A DNA stretch of 64,000 nucleotides from assembly GCA_963931865.1 (NCBI GenBank), contig OZ007508.1, positions 10,538,781-10,602,780 of the forward strand. The letters run 5' to 3'. The translations under genes and the position numbers were made by a program. The notes under the pieces are model-generated. The model worked only from the letters and a program-made list of their open reading frames with translations, was not told where the DNA came from and ran no database searches. The stretch comes from Axinella damicornis (lineage: Eukaryota > Porifera > Demospongiae > Axinellida > Axinellidae). This document shows, in pieces, positions 1 to 10,513 of the stretch; within the stretch, counting starts at the first letter, position 1; each line of letters opens with the position of its first letter.

Positions 1-640
1 CGTCACTGAATGGAGGTGTTACTTCCTGTTTACATCCAAAAAGCTGTCTTGATGGTCCTATTTTCTTGCCATTATGCTGTACAGTTTGAAGATTGATATA
101 GGTGTCCAACAGTTGTTTTCAACAGCTTATTTGTCTGTGTAAATGGTTCAGTCTTGGAAAATGTTAACTGGTTAATGCTTGGTATTTTATAACAGCTTTT
201 GTACTACCGTTGCAATAAAATAAGCTTGTTTTGACCATAAACTAGCTAATATCTTCTGTCTACCGCGTTGTATCAAAATTTCCAAGACAGATCCTACCTG
301 AGGTGACCGAGCAGACTGTGGCTGGGTACGTCAGACCAGTTAAGGACGCGCAAACTGTATAGCATAACGGATCTCTTTCCTCGGTTTGAGCGCTCAATAC
401 GTAGCCATCGTTAACAATACGGATTATTATTTCCGGTTATATTCCGCATATTAAGAGACAGCTGCTACTGTGATTCCAGTGCGCACGATCGACCAACACA
501 CAACGCTTCACTTACTGCCAGCTGAAGATCCACAGCGAACACTTCTTTCCGTCGTTCTTGTCCTTCGAGCGCGTTAAACGTTCGAGCGCTCCACTGCGCT
601 CGAGCGTTGTTTTTCTATGACGTCATGGCGAATATACCGC
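1..640. other. Single-copy sequence, possible 3' end of a plus-strand gene
   Basis: No convincing coding exon is visible. An AATAAA hexamer lies at 214-219 in AT-rich sequence, so the first 240 bases could be the 3' untranslated end of a plus-strand gene entering from the left. From about 540 the sequence becomes CpG-rich, with repeated CGAGCG words, and leads into the GC-rich minisatellite. The poly(A) reading rests on one hexamer. Confidence 0.3.
618..625. promoter_or_regulatory. Palindromic CRE-like site (TGACGTCA)
   Basis: A full TGACGTCA palindrome, the consensus for CREB/ATF bZIP factors, sits in a CpG-rich stretch just left of the minisatellite. No adjacent gene start could be established, so function is unproven. 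An 8-bp site can occur by chance. Confidence 0.2.
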
Positions 641-698
641 ATTTTCTAATTATCAGCAAGTATTCGCTTTTCGTAGACTGTCCTTAGTGTAGCTGAGC

Positions 699-3139
699 TG
701 GCCACGCCCCCACGGTACCGGCCACGCCCCCACGCAAACGGCCACGCCCCCACGGGACCGGCCACGCCCCCACGGAGCCGGCCATGCCCCCCCACGGGGC
801 CGGCCCCGTCCCACGGGGCCGGCCACGCCCTCACGGCACCGGCCACGCCCCCACGGGGCCGGCCACGCCCCCACGGGACCGGCCCCGCCCCCACGAGACT
901 GGCCACGCCCCCACGGAACCGGCCACGCCCCCTCGGGACGGGCCACGCCCCCACCGGGCCGGCCACGCCTCCACGGGGACAGCCCCGCCCCACGGGGCCG
1001 ACCACGCCCCCACGGGGCAGGCCACGCCCCCACGGGGCCGGCCACTCCCCCACGGGGCCGCCCACGCCCCAACGGGAGCGGTAACTCCCCGACTGAGCCG
1101 GCACATCCCCACTTGGCCGGCACCGCACGCACGGGGCCGGCCACGCCCCCACGGGGCCGGCCACGCTACCACGGGTACGGCCCTGCCCCCACGGGGTCGG
1201 CCATGCTTCCACTGGACCGGCCACGCCCCTACGGGGCCGGACACACCCCACGGGGCCAGCCACTCCCCCACGGGGCCGGAGATGCCCCAACGGGAGCGGC
1301 AACTCCCCGACTGTGCCGCACATCCCCACTTGGCCGGCACCGCACCCACGGGGCCGGCCACGCCCCCACGGGACCGGCCACGCCCCCACGGGGCCGGCCC
1401 CGCCCCCACGGGGCCGGCCACGCCCCCACTGCACCGGCCACGCCCCCACGGGGCCGGCCACGCACCCACGGGACCGGTCACGCCCAAAGGGGCCGGCCAC
1501 ACCCCCATGGGGCCGGCCCCGCCCCTACGGGGCCGGTCACCCCCCAACGGGACTGGGTACGCCCCCACGGGGACGGCCACGCCCACACGGGCCGGCCACA
1601 CCCCCACGGGGCCGACCCCACCCCCACGGTGCCGGCCACGCGCCCACGGGACGGGCCACGCCCCCACGGGACCGGCCACGCCCCCACCGTGCCGGTCACG
1701 CCCCACGGGACCGGTCACGCCCCCACGGGGTCGGCCACGACCTCACGGGACCGGCCACGCCCCCACAGTGCCGGCCGCACCCCTACGGGGTAGGACACGC
1801 CCCCACGGGGCCGGCCACGCCCCCACGGGACCGGCCACTCCCGACGTTCCGGCCACACCCCCACGGGACCGGCCACGCCCCCACGGGAACGGACACGCCC
1901 CCACGGGACCGGCCACGCCTCCACGGGGCCGGCCACGCCCCCACGGGCCGACCCCGCCTTACGGGGCTGGCCACGCCCTCACGCAACCGGCCATACCCCC
2001 ACGGGGCCGGCCACGCCCCCACGGGGCCGGCCACGTCCCCACGGGGCCGGTCACGCCCCCACGGGACCGGCCAATCACCGACGGGGCCGGCCACACCGCC
2101 AGGGGGCCGGCCCCGCCCGCACGGGGCCGGCCACGCCCCCACGGGACCGGACACGCCCCCACGGGACCGGCCACGCCTCCACGGGGCCGGCCACGCCCCC
2201 ACGGGGCCGGCCCCGCCCCCACGGGGCCGACCCCACCTTACGGGGCCGGCCACGCCCTCACGCGACCGGCCATGCCCCCACGGGGCCGGCCACGCCCCCA
2301 CGGGGCCAGCCATGTCCCTACGGGGCCGGATACGCCCCCACGGGACCGGCCACTCACCGACGGGGCCGGCCACACCCCCAAGGGGCCGGCCCCGCCCCCA
2401 CGGTGCCGTCCACGCCCCCACGGGACCGGCCACTCCCCTACGGGTCCGGCCACGCACCCACGGGTCCGGTCCCGTCTCACGGGGCCGGCCATCGCCCTCA
2501 CGTGACCGGCCACTCCCGCACGGGGCCGGCCACGCCCCCACGGGACCGGCCACGCTCTCACGGGACCGGTCGCGCCCCCACGGGACAGGCCACGCCCCCA
2601 CGGGACCGGCCACGCTCCCGCGGGGCCGACCACGCCTCCGAGGGGCCGGCCCCTCCCCACGCGGCCGACCACGCCCTCACGGGACCGGCCACGCCCCACG
2701 GGGCCGGCCACGCCCCCACGGGGCCGGTCACTCCCCCACGGGGCCGGCCACGCCCCCAAGGGACCGGCCACTCCCCGACAGTGCCGGCCACACCCCCACC
2801 GGGCCGGCCCCGCCCCTACGGGGCCGGCCACGCCCCCACAGGACCAGCCACGCCCCCACGGGGCTGGCCACGACCCCACGGGCCGGCCCCGCCCCCTCGG
2901 GGCCGGCCACGCTCCCACGGTACCGGCCACGCACCCACGGGGCCGGACACGCGCCCACGGGGCCGGCCCCGCCCCCACAGGGCCGGTGACACCCCCACGG
3001 GGCCAGCCACGCCCCCACGGGACTGGCCACGCCCCCACGGGGCCGGCCACGCCCCCTGGGACCGGCCCTGCCCCCACGGGGCCGGCCACGCCCCCACGGG
3101 ACCGGGCATGCCCCCACGGGGCCGGCCACACCCCCACGG
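699..3139. repeat. CpG-dense minisatellite, 20-bp unit, about 120 copies
   Basis: The unit is CCACGCCCCCACGGGGCCGG (20 bp), repeated with point changes and some 19- or 21-bp copies; 2441 bp at 20 bp gives about 120 copies. The plus strand is C-rich. Each junction makes GGCCGGCC, an 8-bp palindrome. CCACGCCCC resembles the CACCC/GC-box recognised by KLF/SP zinc-finger factors. Because 20 is not a multiple of 3, all frames stay open in long stretches and give Pro/Arg/Gly/His-rich 20-residue periodic translations on both strands; I treat these as by-products, not genes. Mutated copies are shared between distant parts of the array, showing block duplication. Confidence 0.95.
1940..2494. repeat. 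Higher-order duplication inside the minisatellite (279-bp offset)
   Basis: Diagnostic variants recur at one offset. CCTTACGGGG occurs at 1957 and 2236, and TCACCGACGG at 2075 and 2354; both pairs are 279 bp apart. A second shared block, AACGGGAGCGG followed by a CCCCGACTG word, occurs at 1071 and 1289 (218 bp apart). The array therefore grew by copying multi-unit blocks as well as single units. Confidence 0.8.
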
Positions 3140-3547
3140 ATTGAATGTAACTAATCATGGCAGTACATCATTGCATGTAATGTCTAGGGACACGCACATT
3201 ATGCGGGAATTTCTTTTGGAATAATAGGGGAAATTTTGGAATGGGAATAATGCGAGAATAATAGGCACAAATTGGATTCATTGCGCCATGTGATTAACTG
3301 CATGCGCATGATCATCAGTACTAAAATGGCAACCTGAGGTAGTACTAGTATCACTGGGGGGAGTGGAGAGTCTGAAAGTTGTTAGATACACTCGGACTTA
3401 GCCTGAAAGTGGACATGTTTGTAAAATTCTCTTAATGAAGTGGAATATTTGTAGGAATAATAGGGGGAAATTCAGGAATAATAGGATAATAACGGAGGAA
3501 TAAAGGAATAGAATAATAGGGACTTGTTTTAGAATAATGGGCCTGTC
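3140..3547. other. AT-rich spacer with scattered GGAATAATAGGG words
   Basis: No gene is visible. Variants of GGAATAATAGGG recur at about 3219-3275 and 3450-3540, suggesting a degraded dispersed or tandem repeat. The segment separates the GC-rich minisatellite from the triplet-rich inverted repeat. Confidence 0.4.
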
Positions 3548-4144
3548 CCTAGTAATGTCCACTGTCTCCACTGTCATTATATTGTCTCCACTGTCACTGC
3601 TGTCACCACTAGTACTGTCACCACTGTCACCATGCACATGTCACTAATGTCTCCACTGTCACTACTGTACTGCCACTGACAGTTTTCTCCACTGTCACTG
3701 CTGTCTCCACTGTCACTGCTGTCTCCACTGTCACTACTGTCTCCACTGTCACTGCTGTCTCCACTGTCACTGCTGTCTCCACTGTCACTACTGTCTCCAC
3801 TGTCACTACTGTCTCCACTGTCACTAGATGTGGCAGTGGTGACAGTGGAGGCAGTGGAGACAGCAGTGACAGTGGAGACAGCAGTGACAGTAGAGACAGT
3901 AGTGACAGTGGACAGTGGAGACAGCAGTGACAGTGGAGACAGCAGTGACAGTAGAGACAGTAGTGACAGTGGACAGTGGAGACAGCAGAGACAGTGGAGA
4001 CAGCAGTGACAGTAGAGACAGTAGTGACAGTGGACAGTGGAGACAGCAGTGACAGTGGAGACAGCAGTGACAGTGGAGACAGTAGTGACAGTGGACAGTG
4101 GAGACAGCAGTGACAGTGGTGACAGCAGTGACAGTGGAGACAGT
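3548..4144. repeat. Triplet-rich tandem repeat arranged as a large inverted repeat
   Basis: The left arm (about 3548-3823) repeats an 18-bp motif of the type CTCCACTGTCACTGCTGT. The right arm (about 3834-4144) repeats its reverse complement, GACAGTGGAGACAGCAGT, in slightly longer registers that include an extra GACAGTG. The turn is at about 3824-3833. The arms could pair almost throughout to form a hairpin or cruciform. Both frames give open Val-Thr-Val-Glu and Cys-His-Cys-Leu-rich translations, which are artefacts of the triplet-based repeat. Confidence 0.9.
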
Positions 4145-4188
4145 TACCAAAACTTAATTTCGGAGTGCACAATATAATTTTTAAAAGC

Positions 4189-4211
4189 TGGTCTGACATA
4201 ATGTCAGACCA
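4189..4211. repeat. Perfect 11-bp inverted repeat with 1-nt centre
   Basis: TGGTCTGACAT, one A, then ATGTCAGACCA. A second, imperfect hairpin (ACCAACACCGGTATTGGT) overlaps its right end. The pair could be the end of a small transposable element or a dyad binding site; no partner terminus was found nearby. Confidence 0.6.
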
Positions 4212-5039
4212 ACACCGGTATTGGTCGGACATGATCTGACACTAACAAATTTGCCGGGCGGGAAGCTAGGCTTTTGATCTTTCAATGTGGGGTGGTAATC
4301 TGAGGGAATGTATGTAGGTATGTATGTATGTCTGTGAAGTGCACATGTGTCTGAAATGTTCATTTACTGTGGCCCCACAGTGAAGTCACTGTCACAATAC
4401 CTGTGAAACCATCGTAGAGGTAGCACTACAAACATTATTATGGGTTTTGGTATCGCCGCTTCATGAACTAGAGGTGTTCATAGAACACATACCCTGCGCG
4501 GAACGGATACAGTGAAACTACAATCGACGTGACATCTCTGCCGATGCACATCGAACAGGTGGTATCGCGTATAACTGTTCGTGTATGGCCATATCCAAGG
4601 TGTGGGAGTGACCGCTTACCGTATATATTAATATTGTGAAGCTGATGAGGTGGGGCCAAATGTTACGAATAATAGCAAATAGCTAGAAAAAAACAGCCGA
4701 AACAATAGCCACGATGTCTGTGAAGTACATAAATCGTGAGAAAACACTGTTTCCTAGTGGTCATCTCGAAGCGTGAAATTTCCAGATGCACTGTGTGTCC
4801 TGTTCTTGATGGGACTCTGAGGCCACGAAGAGGTGGAGCCAACGTTATGAATAGTTATGAAAAGGAAATAGCCGAAACACAGCGAAACGAAGCGCCTTGT
4901 CTTCAGTCAGGTACACATAGAGCGGTTTTTTGCTATTTGCTATTGTTGGACTCCCCTTCGATGGTTTATGAGGGTCCATGTGGCGAGATTTCAATTTTTT
5001 CGCATGACAGACTGACTGACAGACAAAACCGATTGCTTA
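4212..5039. other. Single-copy sequence without a recognisable gene
   Basis: Both strands were read. Open stretches (e.g. plus 4736-5134) show no recognisable domain and have poor codon character. A short GTAT/GTAG microsatellite occurs near 4310-4332. Confidence 0.4.
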
Positions 5040-5068
5040 ACCCCGCTTCGCGCATGCGCGCGCGGGGT
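5040..5068. repeat. GC-rich inverted repeat around a CGCGCATGCGCG palindrome
   Basis: ACCCCGC (5040-5046) pairs with GCGGGGT (5062-5068), enclosing a 12-bp perfect palindrome at 5049-5060. It follows a CAGACTGACTGACAGACA stretch. This may be the terminus of a repeat element; no second end was identified. Confidence 0.5.
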
Positions 5069-5265
5069 AATAATATTATACCTCAAGGTACGGACTGTGA
5101 ATACATGTACATAATAAGAACTATGAATGCATAAAGTAGGCATGCGCTATGTTCACTGTGTGGCTTCCCACTGCTTATTCAATTGACCGGCCAATATGTC
5201 AGCGCAGAACAGTCAGTGGACGGCCGTATCAGCGCTTCGCCCGGAATATGGCCGATGGCCGACTG

Positions 5266-5986
5266 TTATAATGTGCTCTGGGCCGCCGCAGTGGATGTCA
5301 TGCGAGCCAGGCTCCCAACACCATAAATGGCATTTTGAAGTGCTGGATCGTTAGTCCATTGTATCTCTCCAGTTGCCACAAGTACTTGACTATAGCCCCC
5401 ACACTGTCCTCCTTGTGCATGGCAAAATAAGGGAAGCCTCAGAAGCAAAACGTTTCCTCTCTGCTAAGTAGCCAGTATGACACTTCACCGCTCCTTCCCG
5501 AAGTTTGCACTTTATATTATACTCTGGCATTTTCAATAGTGCTAATATCCTTTGCAAGATTGCAACAGCGTACCTGCTGTCCTGGTCCACACTCAGCTTG
5601 CAAGGGGCTCTGATTAGCCCCTTAAGGTGATCATTGTCTTCAGGAGGGATAACGGCATCATCCACCCTCAGGTGGGCAATACAATCACAACTTGGGTGTT
5701 CTCCCACCTGCAACTGTTCAAAGGCTATGTGTATCCACTCATCGCACACATACCCGTCACACATCCCCCACTTCACTAATCCTTTCAGAAACAATGCTAG
5801 CAGCTGCATTTCTTCATTTGGAATCGGGTTGACCTAAGTTGTGTCTGACAGATTTTCGATTAATCCCACAAATCGTCTCAACGTTTGCTGATTAAATTCC
5901 AGGGATGCACCAGCTAACCCTATCGCTCTCTGGTCCAGCAAGTGTACAGTAGATGAGGAGGCTTGAGGGAGAGGTGATGGAACCAT
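5266..5986 (-). pseudogene. Decayed coding sequence, unknown family
   Basis: Not recognised. Reading minus from an ATG at 5984-5986, 50 codons run to an in-frame TAG (5834-5836). The same frame then continues without a break for about 147 codons to 5390. The text has ordinary globular-protein composition on both sides of the stop (e.g. LDQRAIGLAGASLEF before, HLRVDDAVIPPEDNDHLKG after). Near 5410-5450 sense appears to pass to another frame (QGGQCGGYSQVLVATGEIQW), which ends at 5266, implying an indel. One nonsense codon and one probable frameshift point to a pseudogene or dead transposon ORF. An alternative is that the TTAG at 5834-5837 is a splice acceptor and the upper part is a separate exon. 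Confidence 0.45.
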
Positions 5987-6012
5987 ATCCCACTATGGTT
6001 GGGCAGTAATCT

Positions 6013-6028
6013 CAGTATTGCAATACTG
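6013..6028. repeat. 16-bp perfect palindrome
   Basis: CAGTATTGCAATACTG reads the same on both strands. It lies just upstream (minus-strand sense) of the decayed coding sequence at 5266-5986. It could be a binding dyad or chance. Confidence 0.5.
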
Positions 6029-6846
6029 TACCACTAGTGTACTGCAATTATCGTACTGCAAGATCTCTTATCGCAATGTTGCAGTCAAAGCCCTAAAATT
6101 TCAACCGATTTTACCCATAATATTATGAAGTTATGTACCTCTGTTTGAAGAACAATCCTTGTAGCCATTGCCTGAAGGGCGACACCGTAAGGTCTTCGGT
6201 AACGAGTGGGAGAAAGAGTGGATTTCACCGCCATGGCCTATTACCAGGAGAAAACCGAAAATGAGGGAGAGAGTAAACTACACAGCAAAAACACATGCTC
6301 TTAATTGTAGCAGATCATGTACTCAGATTTAGAGGAATTGGCACTCACTGGCATAAGCACGTGCAGGTACTAGTAATTGGCGAGTCCTCTCATAACTAGT
6401 TGCCTTCCAACTAGGAACTAGTGGATATGTCTTATAAGAAAAGGCATGAAGGTACTAAACTTTAGTAACAACATCCTAAAAATAAGTGCTATGGTCAAAA
6501 ACATAGCAGTTACACGGACTACATTTAAGTACGTTGATGCTGAAATAGCGGTTACCCTTCTGAACCTTAGCACTAGCGTACACTAAAATCTAGATACAGT
6601 GTTACTTAAATGAAGGTCAACTTTAGGTAGGATTTCTATGTCTCAGCAGTCCCAATCGAAGTTTAAGCATGCATGTATTGATTATCTTCACATATATGAA
6701 CTGATTTCAACTTCAAAATGAATGAGAATTGAATGGATGTGGCCGTGAACTAAACGACTTTAAGTTTGCTGTAGTATACAAAAAAACAACACAAAACGTA
6801 GAGCATGAGTATATATATATACATGCTATGTATGTCAGAAGAAAGT
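6029..6846. other. Single-copy spacer
   Basis: No domain, RNA gene or clear repeat is visible. Open frames are short and of low coding character. Confidence 0.4.
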
Positions 6847-7239
6847 TCAGTCAGCTAACTCACAGAATGCTTGTGTTTCATCCATTGTATTTTCATCAGT
6901 GCTGTCAGTGATCATGAGTTTATCCTCAACACAACTGAGTGACCGATAGATGTTAGAATACGCAACACTAACTTTCTTTCCTTGCAGAAGAGAAATACAG
7001 AATAATTTCTCTTGTAATAACTTCATAACTTCCCGAACGATCGGGTTGTACTCGATGTGATACATAAAATGTATACCAAGCAGCACGATGACAGCTGTGA
7101 AAACCATTTTCCCAATAGCTGTAGTAACAACTTTTCGTTCATATACCACTACAGCAGACTCAATGCTGTTGGCTGTCCCCACTACTAGGACAAACGGATG
7201 TGTGTTGTTCTTGCTGACAGCTAGCCCCTCTTCAGTGCT
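6847..7239 (-). CDS. Probable coding exon with one hydrophobic segment, unknown family
   Basis: Open on the minus strand from 7239 to a stop at 6847-6849, about 130 codons. The open part begins just after an in-frame TAG that also forms a splice-acceptor-like TATATAG, so I read it as a terminal exon, not a gene with its own start. Composition is protein-like. The strongly hydrophobic stretch MVFTAVIVLLGIHF could be one membrane span or a buried core helix. It is followed by the amphipathic IVREVMKLLQEKLF and then an acidic C-terminus (DSTDENTMDE). The family is not identified. A decayed relic of the same orientation lies on either side, so this may belong to one old minus-strand gene or element. 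Confidence 0.4.
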   Translation of the reverse strand, partial: STEEGLAVSKNNTHPFVLVVGTANSIESAVVVYERKVVTTAIGKMVFTAVIVLLGIHFMYHIEYNPIVREVMKLLQEKLFCISLLQGKKVSVAYSNIYRSLSCVEDKLMITDSTDENTMDETQAFCELAD

Positions 7240-7908
7240 CTATATAATGTGTGTATGCATGTGTTGGGTAGGACAAGGTTAGTAACTATTGGTCATAAAG
7301 ATGTACCGGAATGCATTCTGCTCTCATGCATGACAATATTTACCGGAGCAAAGCAGACAATTGATCTCATCCTCGTATCGATGTCAATCTTGCTCCGACA
7401 TTTCAACCTGCCCATTAGAAACTGGATGCAGAACATGGAGACCTCTGTACAGAAAACAGGGACATAGAACCATGATGTAGATGTACAGTTAGCATAGTAT
7501 CATCAGTTTTGCAATTTACCGTTTGAGCTGGCATCACCATCTGGAATGTTGGTTGCAGTTGTCTCTTCTGCCAGGTGCAGAATTGCTGGTTCGATGTTTT
7601 CGTACCAGCGATCTGCCAATTTCTGTATTTTCACTAGTGAACCACATTTTGGTATGTGGTGTTGGTTTGGCTATCACAAAATACACGGTGCAGAGTGCAG
7701 AGAATATCTGTAGGTAAGAAAATGGATACAAATGATCTACTCGACGGAGAAATCATGGTTTCGCAGAGATGGGTGACAGAGAACAGAAAAGTGAGTAAAT
7801 CAATACTAGAGACGTCCGCAGTATTAAACACAACCCAACAGATGCCCGCAGTAACACAAGCGACCACACATGCAACAAAACACACTGATGAGGTTCAAGA
7901 CACTCTTA

Positions 7909-8075
7909 TCAGACTGATGACCAGACTTAGCCATGAAGTCCAACACACACACCAAACCACTCTCACAAAGCTCAACACAAACATATCAGATTGATGACCA
8001 GACTAGAATGCATGTATCAGACTGACGACTAGGCAAGGCCATAAAGCCAAATCAAACCACTCCCACAAAGCTCAG
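7909..8075. repeat. Degenerate short tandem repeat
   Basis: TCAGACTGATGACCAGAC-like words begin at 7909, 7986 and 8017. The longer block with CAAACCACTC-CACAAAGCTCA occurs twice. The copies are diverged and of unequal length. Surrounding open frames (7634-7994, both strands) are not convincing genes. Confidence 0.5.
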
Positions 8076-8293
8076 CAGACTCGCACCACACCAATCTATC
8101 CAGCAGAGATACTTACGTTCATAAAGTGCCACTGAACGGTCCAGATTCTCACCAGATTGTGGGGATTAGTTGACTCTTTTAGATTAGAACATAGATGGGT
8201 TCGGGGACGCTGGTCAACAGCTTCGAAAGTCGTTTCTCTCTGAGCGCAAAACACAAGCAGCTGCACCTTGCTGAATTCAAAATAAAGTGTGAT

Positions 8294-8319
8294 CACGTGA
8301 AACATAATACGTTCACGTG
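8294..8319. promoter_or_regulatory. Two CACGTG E-boxes in front of a GC-rich patch
   Basis: CACGTG occurs at 8294-8299 and 8314-8319, exactly 20 bp apart (about two helical turns), followed by a CpG-rich stretch at 8321-8378. This resembles bHLH-bound promoter sequence, but no transcript start or gene could be tied to it. Confidence 0.25.
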
Positions 8320-8390
8320 TGAGGCCGGCTGAGCGGCCGGCCCGGGCCGCGCGCAGCGGAGACCGCAGCGCTTTCTGTGTCGCTCTATAC

Positions 8391-8870
8391 TTACTAGAAT
8401 TTAACAAGTACTTTCTTAAGTTTAGAGAAACATTCTGGATTTTAGTAACACAATGTCTTCATTATAGAGTAGCTCTCTAGATACTAGTACTCTATTTTAC
8501 TTGCACTAGATGTTAGTACACGTTCTTCTAATTCTCAGTGTGCAACAACTACCTACTACTACAATTTTGGAGAAACATTCTGCGTTTTAGTAATGCAATG
8601 CCTTAATTTTAGAGTAGTTCTTTAGATACTAGGACATATTACTAGAATTTAATAAGCACTTTCTTAAGTTTAGATAAACATTCTGCATTTTAGTAACACA
8701 ATGTCTTAATTTTAGAGTAGCTCTCTAGATACTAGTGACTTTGTTTTACTTAATCTAGATATTAGTCCATGTTCTTCTAATTATCAGAGTGTAGCAACTA
8801 CATCTAAGACATTATTACTAGAATTTAGCAAGTACTTTCCTAAGTTTAGATAAACATTCTGGATTTTAGA
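8391..8870. repeat. AT-rich degenerate tandem repeat
   Basis: The block beginning TTACTAGAATTTA recurs at 8391, 8639 and 8815. Shared internal words are TTTAGATAAACATTCTG, TTTTAGTAACACAATGTCTT and TAGCTCTCTAGATACTAG. Spacing is irregular (248 and 176 bp), and an extra partial copy sits near 8570. It ends where the decayed coding region begins. Confidence 0.8.
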
Positions 8871-8996
8871 AGCACATTTTTCCAGTGTATGGAATTGTAT
8901 CCACTATCCACTTCCTTTGCAAAGTAATGATGTTCAAATTGGGGTGGGGGCTAAACAAATTCGCAGTATAAATACCTGTCCTGGTAAGTAACTTAC

Positions 8997-10513
8997 ATGC
9001 ATAGCATTTACAATTCCGTATTGCGCATGAAGACTGGTAAGGTATACCGGTAGCATTTTCTGCACATCTTGCACTGTACAAGGCCTCCACAGGTGCTATC
9101 CCTCTTATCCCACAGCTGTCTGCAGGAAGCAGTACACATTAACAGTCTTACGAGCTAGTAACGAAGCGATATCTGCCAAGCTGCTATTGTCTGCTGGATT
9201 CTGGAAAGAGTGTGAGCTTATCTGTCGCAAAGGATCTGTGCAAGTGGCTTCTCATCTGTTTCTCATCAAATAAATGATGTGCGGGTCTCTCCCTGCATAA
9301 AGTGGTGTGGCAGATGCAATTGCCAACACATCCTTCTGAGTATCTCTAGATCTTCTCCACTACGTACATTCGTACATAAGTAAATTGGTCAGTTAAGGCG
9401 TCCTCGATACCACTCTCCTCCTGGCCTTTCTTCGTTGACACCTCTTGATGAGGTTGTAGTATGAAGAACCCTCGCCAATCTCGCCTAGCACTGACTGCAT
9501 CAAAGTTCAGAAGTCAAGGTTCATGTCACTACGCCCGGGGGAGCAAGTTACTCATGCATGGACCAATTCTTCAAAAAAAATTGGGTCGGAGGACCAAATA
9601 TTTGGTCCCCCGGTCCGAATTCCAAAATTTTACATGAGTGCTACTTTGCCTCGGCAAAGGCTGCTGCTGTCTCTTCCCTCCATAAGCAGTTCCAGGACTC
9701 AGTGTCCCGTCACTGAGGGTGGCTTGTTGGGTGCTCTGTAGTATGTTTCTACATTTGTCGTCCTGGTCTTCTCATTTGACCCTCGCAATTTTTTTATACT
9801 GTCGGGCCAGGACCTGGATGACTGCTCTTCTAAAGACTGTATGGGCGATTCCCATTCTGTCAAAACCATTCGTCTGGGTCAAATATGTTTCGCGCAGTGC
9901 AGCCCATTTTTTCATGTCTGCACAGTGGTTTAGAATTCTGTTTACAAATGTTGGACCTTGTTAGGCATTGTGAGTGAGGGAGTTAGTGTTACGTTTCCCA
10001 CTACCGAAGGATTTCATCCTCCTGGTCCCTGGCCAGTAGTTGAATGGTTGGGGTTGTACTTATCTTGTGTGATGGAAGAGGGTTCTCTTCTTCCATCTGG
10101 TTCTGTGCCCCGGTGGCTTCCATGGGCTCTCCACTGTGCTCATGGTTGCCCTGGGTATAATACTGACAGAGTTAACTGTTTCCCTGCCCAGTAACAAGTC
10201 TGGAGTTAGGTCTGGTGATGGTGCCTTTGTTTAAAATTGTATGATCTTTCTTCTCTACTGCAGACATTGCTGTAGGGGAGCTGCTTGTCCCTGCGAATAA
10301 TGTGGCGGCGTATGATGCACTGAAGAAGTTGCCAAAACTGGTTGTGTTGATAGGCACTGAACTGTGAACTTTGTTTATTGCTGTTACAAAACATTGCATC
10401 TGTTCTTCAAGGTATTTTAGCATGAAGCATTGTTCATCACTATAAAGCAAAAATTGTGCATAACGGAGTGGAAGGAAGGTCCTATAAAATTTCATGTATT
10501 TCCTATTAAGCAA
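8997..10513 (-). pseudogene. Multi-segment decayed coding region, unknown family
   Basis: Successive minus-strand open segments read as one broken protein. 10513-10175 is open and ends in TAA; the same frame continues 56 more codons (10171-10004, including MEEENPLPSHKISTTPTIQL). Sense then shifts frame and runs 62 codons at 9960-9775 between in-frame TAA and TGA; this part (KKWAALRETYLTQT, HTVFRRAVIQVLARQYKK) is basic and faintly like a Myb/SANT- or MADF-type DNA-binding helix set. Further segments are 9501-9349, 9345-9187 and 9191-9108. The last part (ENATGIPYQSSCAIRNCKC) ends at a good donor-like GTAAGT (8991-8996). Several nonsense codons and frame changes indicate long decay. Whether it was a host gene or a transposon ORF is unknown. 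Confidence 0.4.
9591..9608. repeat. 18-bp perfect palindrome, GGACCAAATATTTGGTCC
   Basis: A perfect dyad embedded in GGTCC-rich sequence (9580-9620). It resembles the GGACCCCC words of the element at 11063-11448, so it may be a relic of the same repeat family. Confidence 0.5.

Noticed and set aside
699..3139. Telomere or subtelomere repeat
   Set aside because: The unit is not a telomeric hexamer and no TTAGGG run is present.
646..3224. Long Pro/Arg/Gly/His-rich open frames on both strands
   Set aside because: They exist in nearly all frames because the 20-bp GC-rich unit contains no stop in any of them; period 60 bp explains the 20-residue pattern.
3627..4232. Cys/His/Leu/Ser- and Val-Thr-Glu-rich reading frame of about 200 codons
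   Set aside because: A by-product of the 18-bp triplet-based repeat; composition is entirely set by the repeat.
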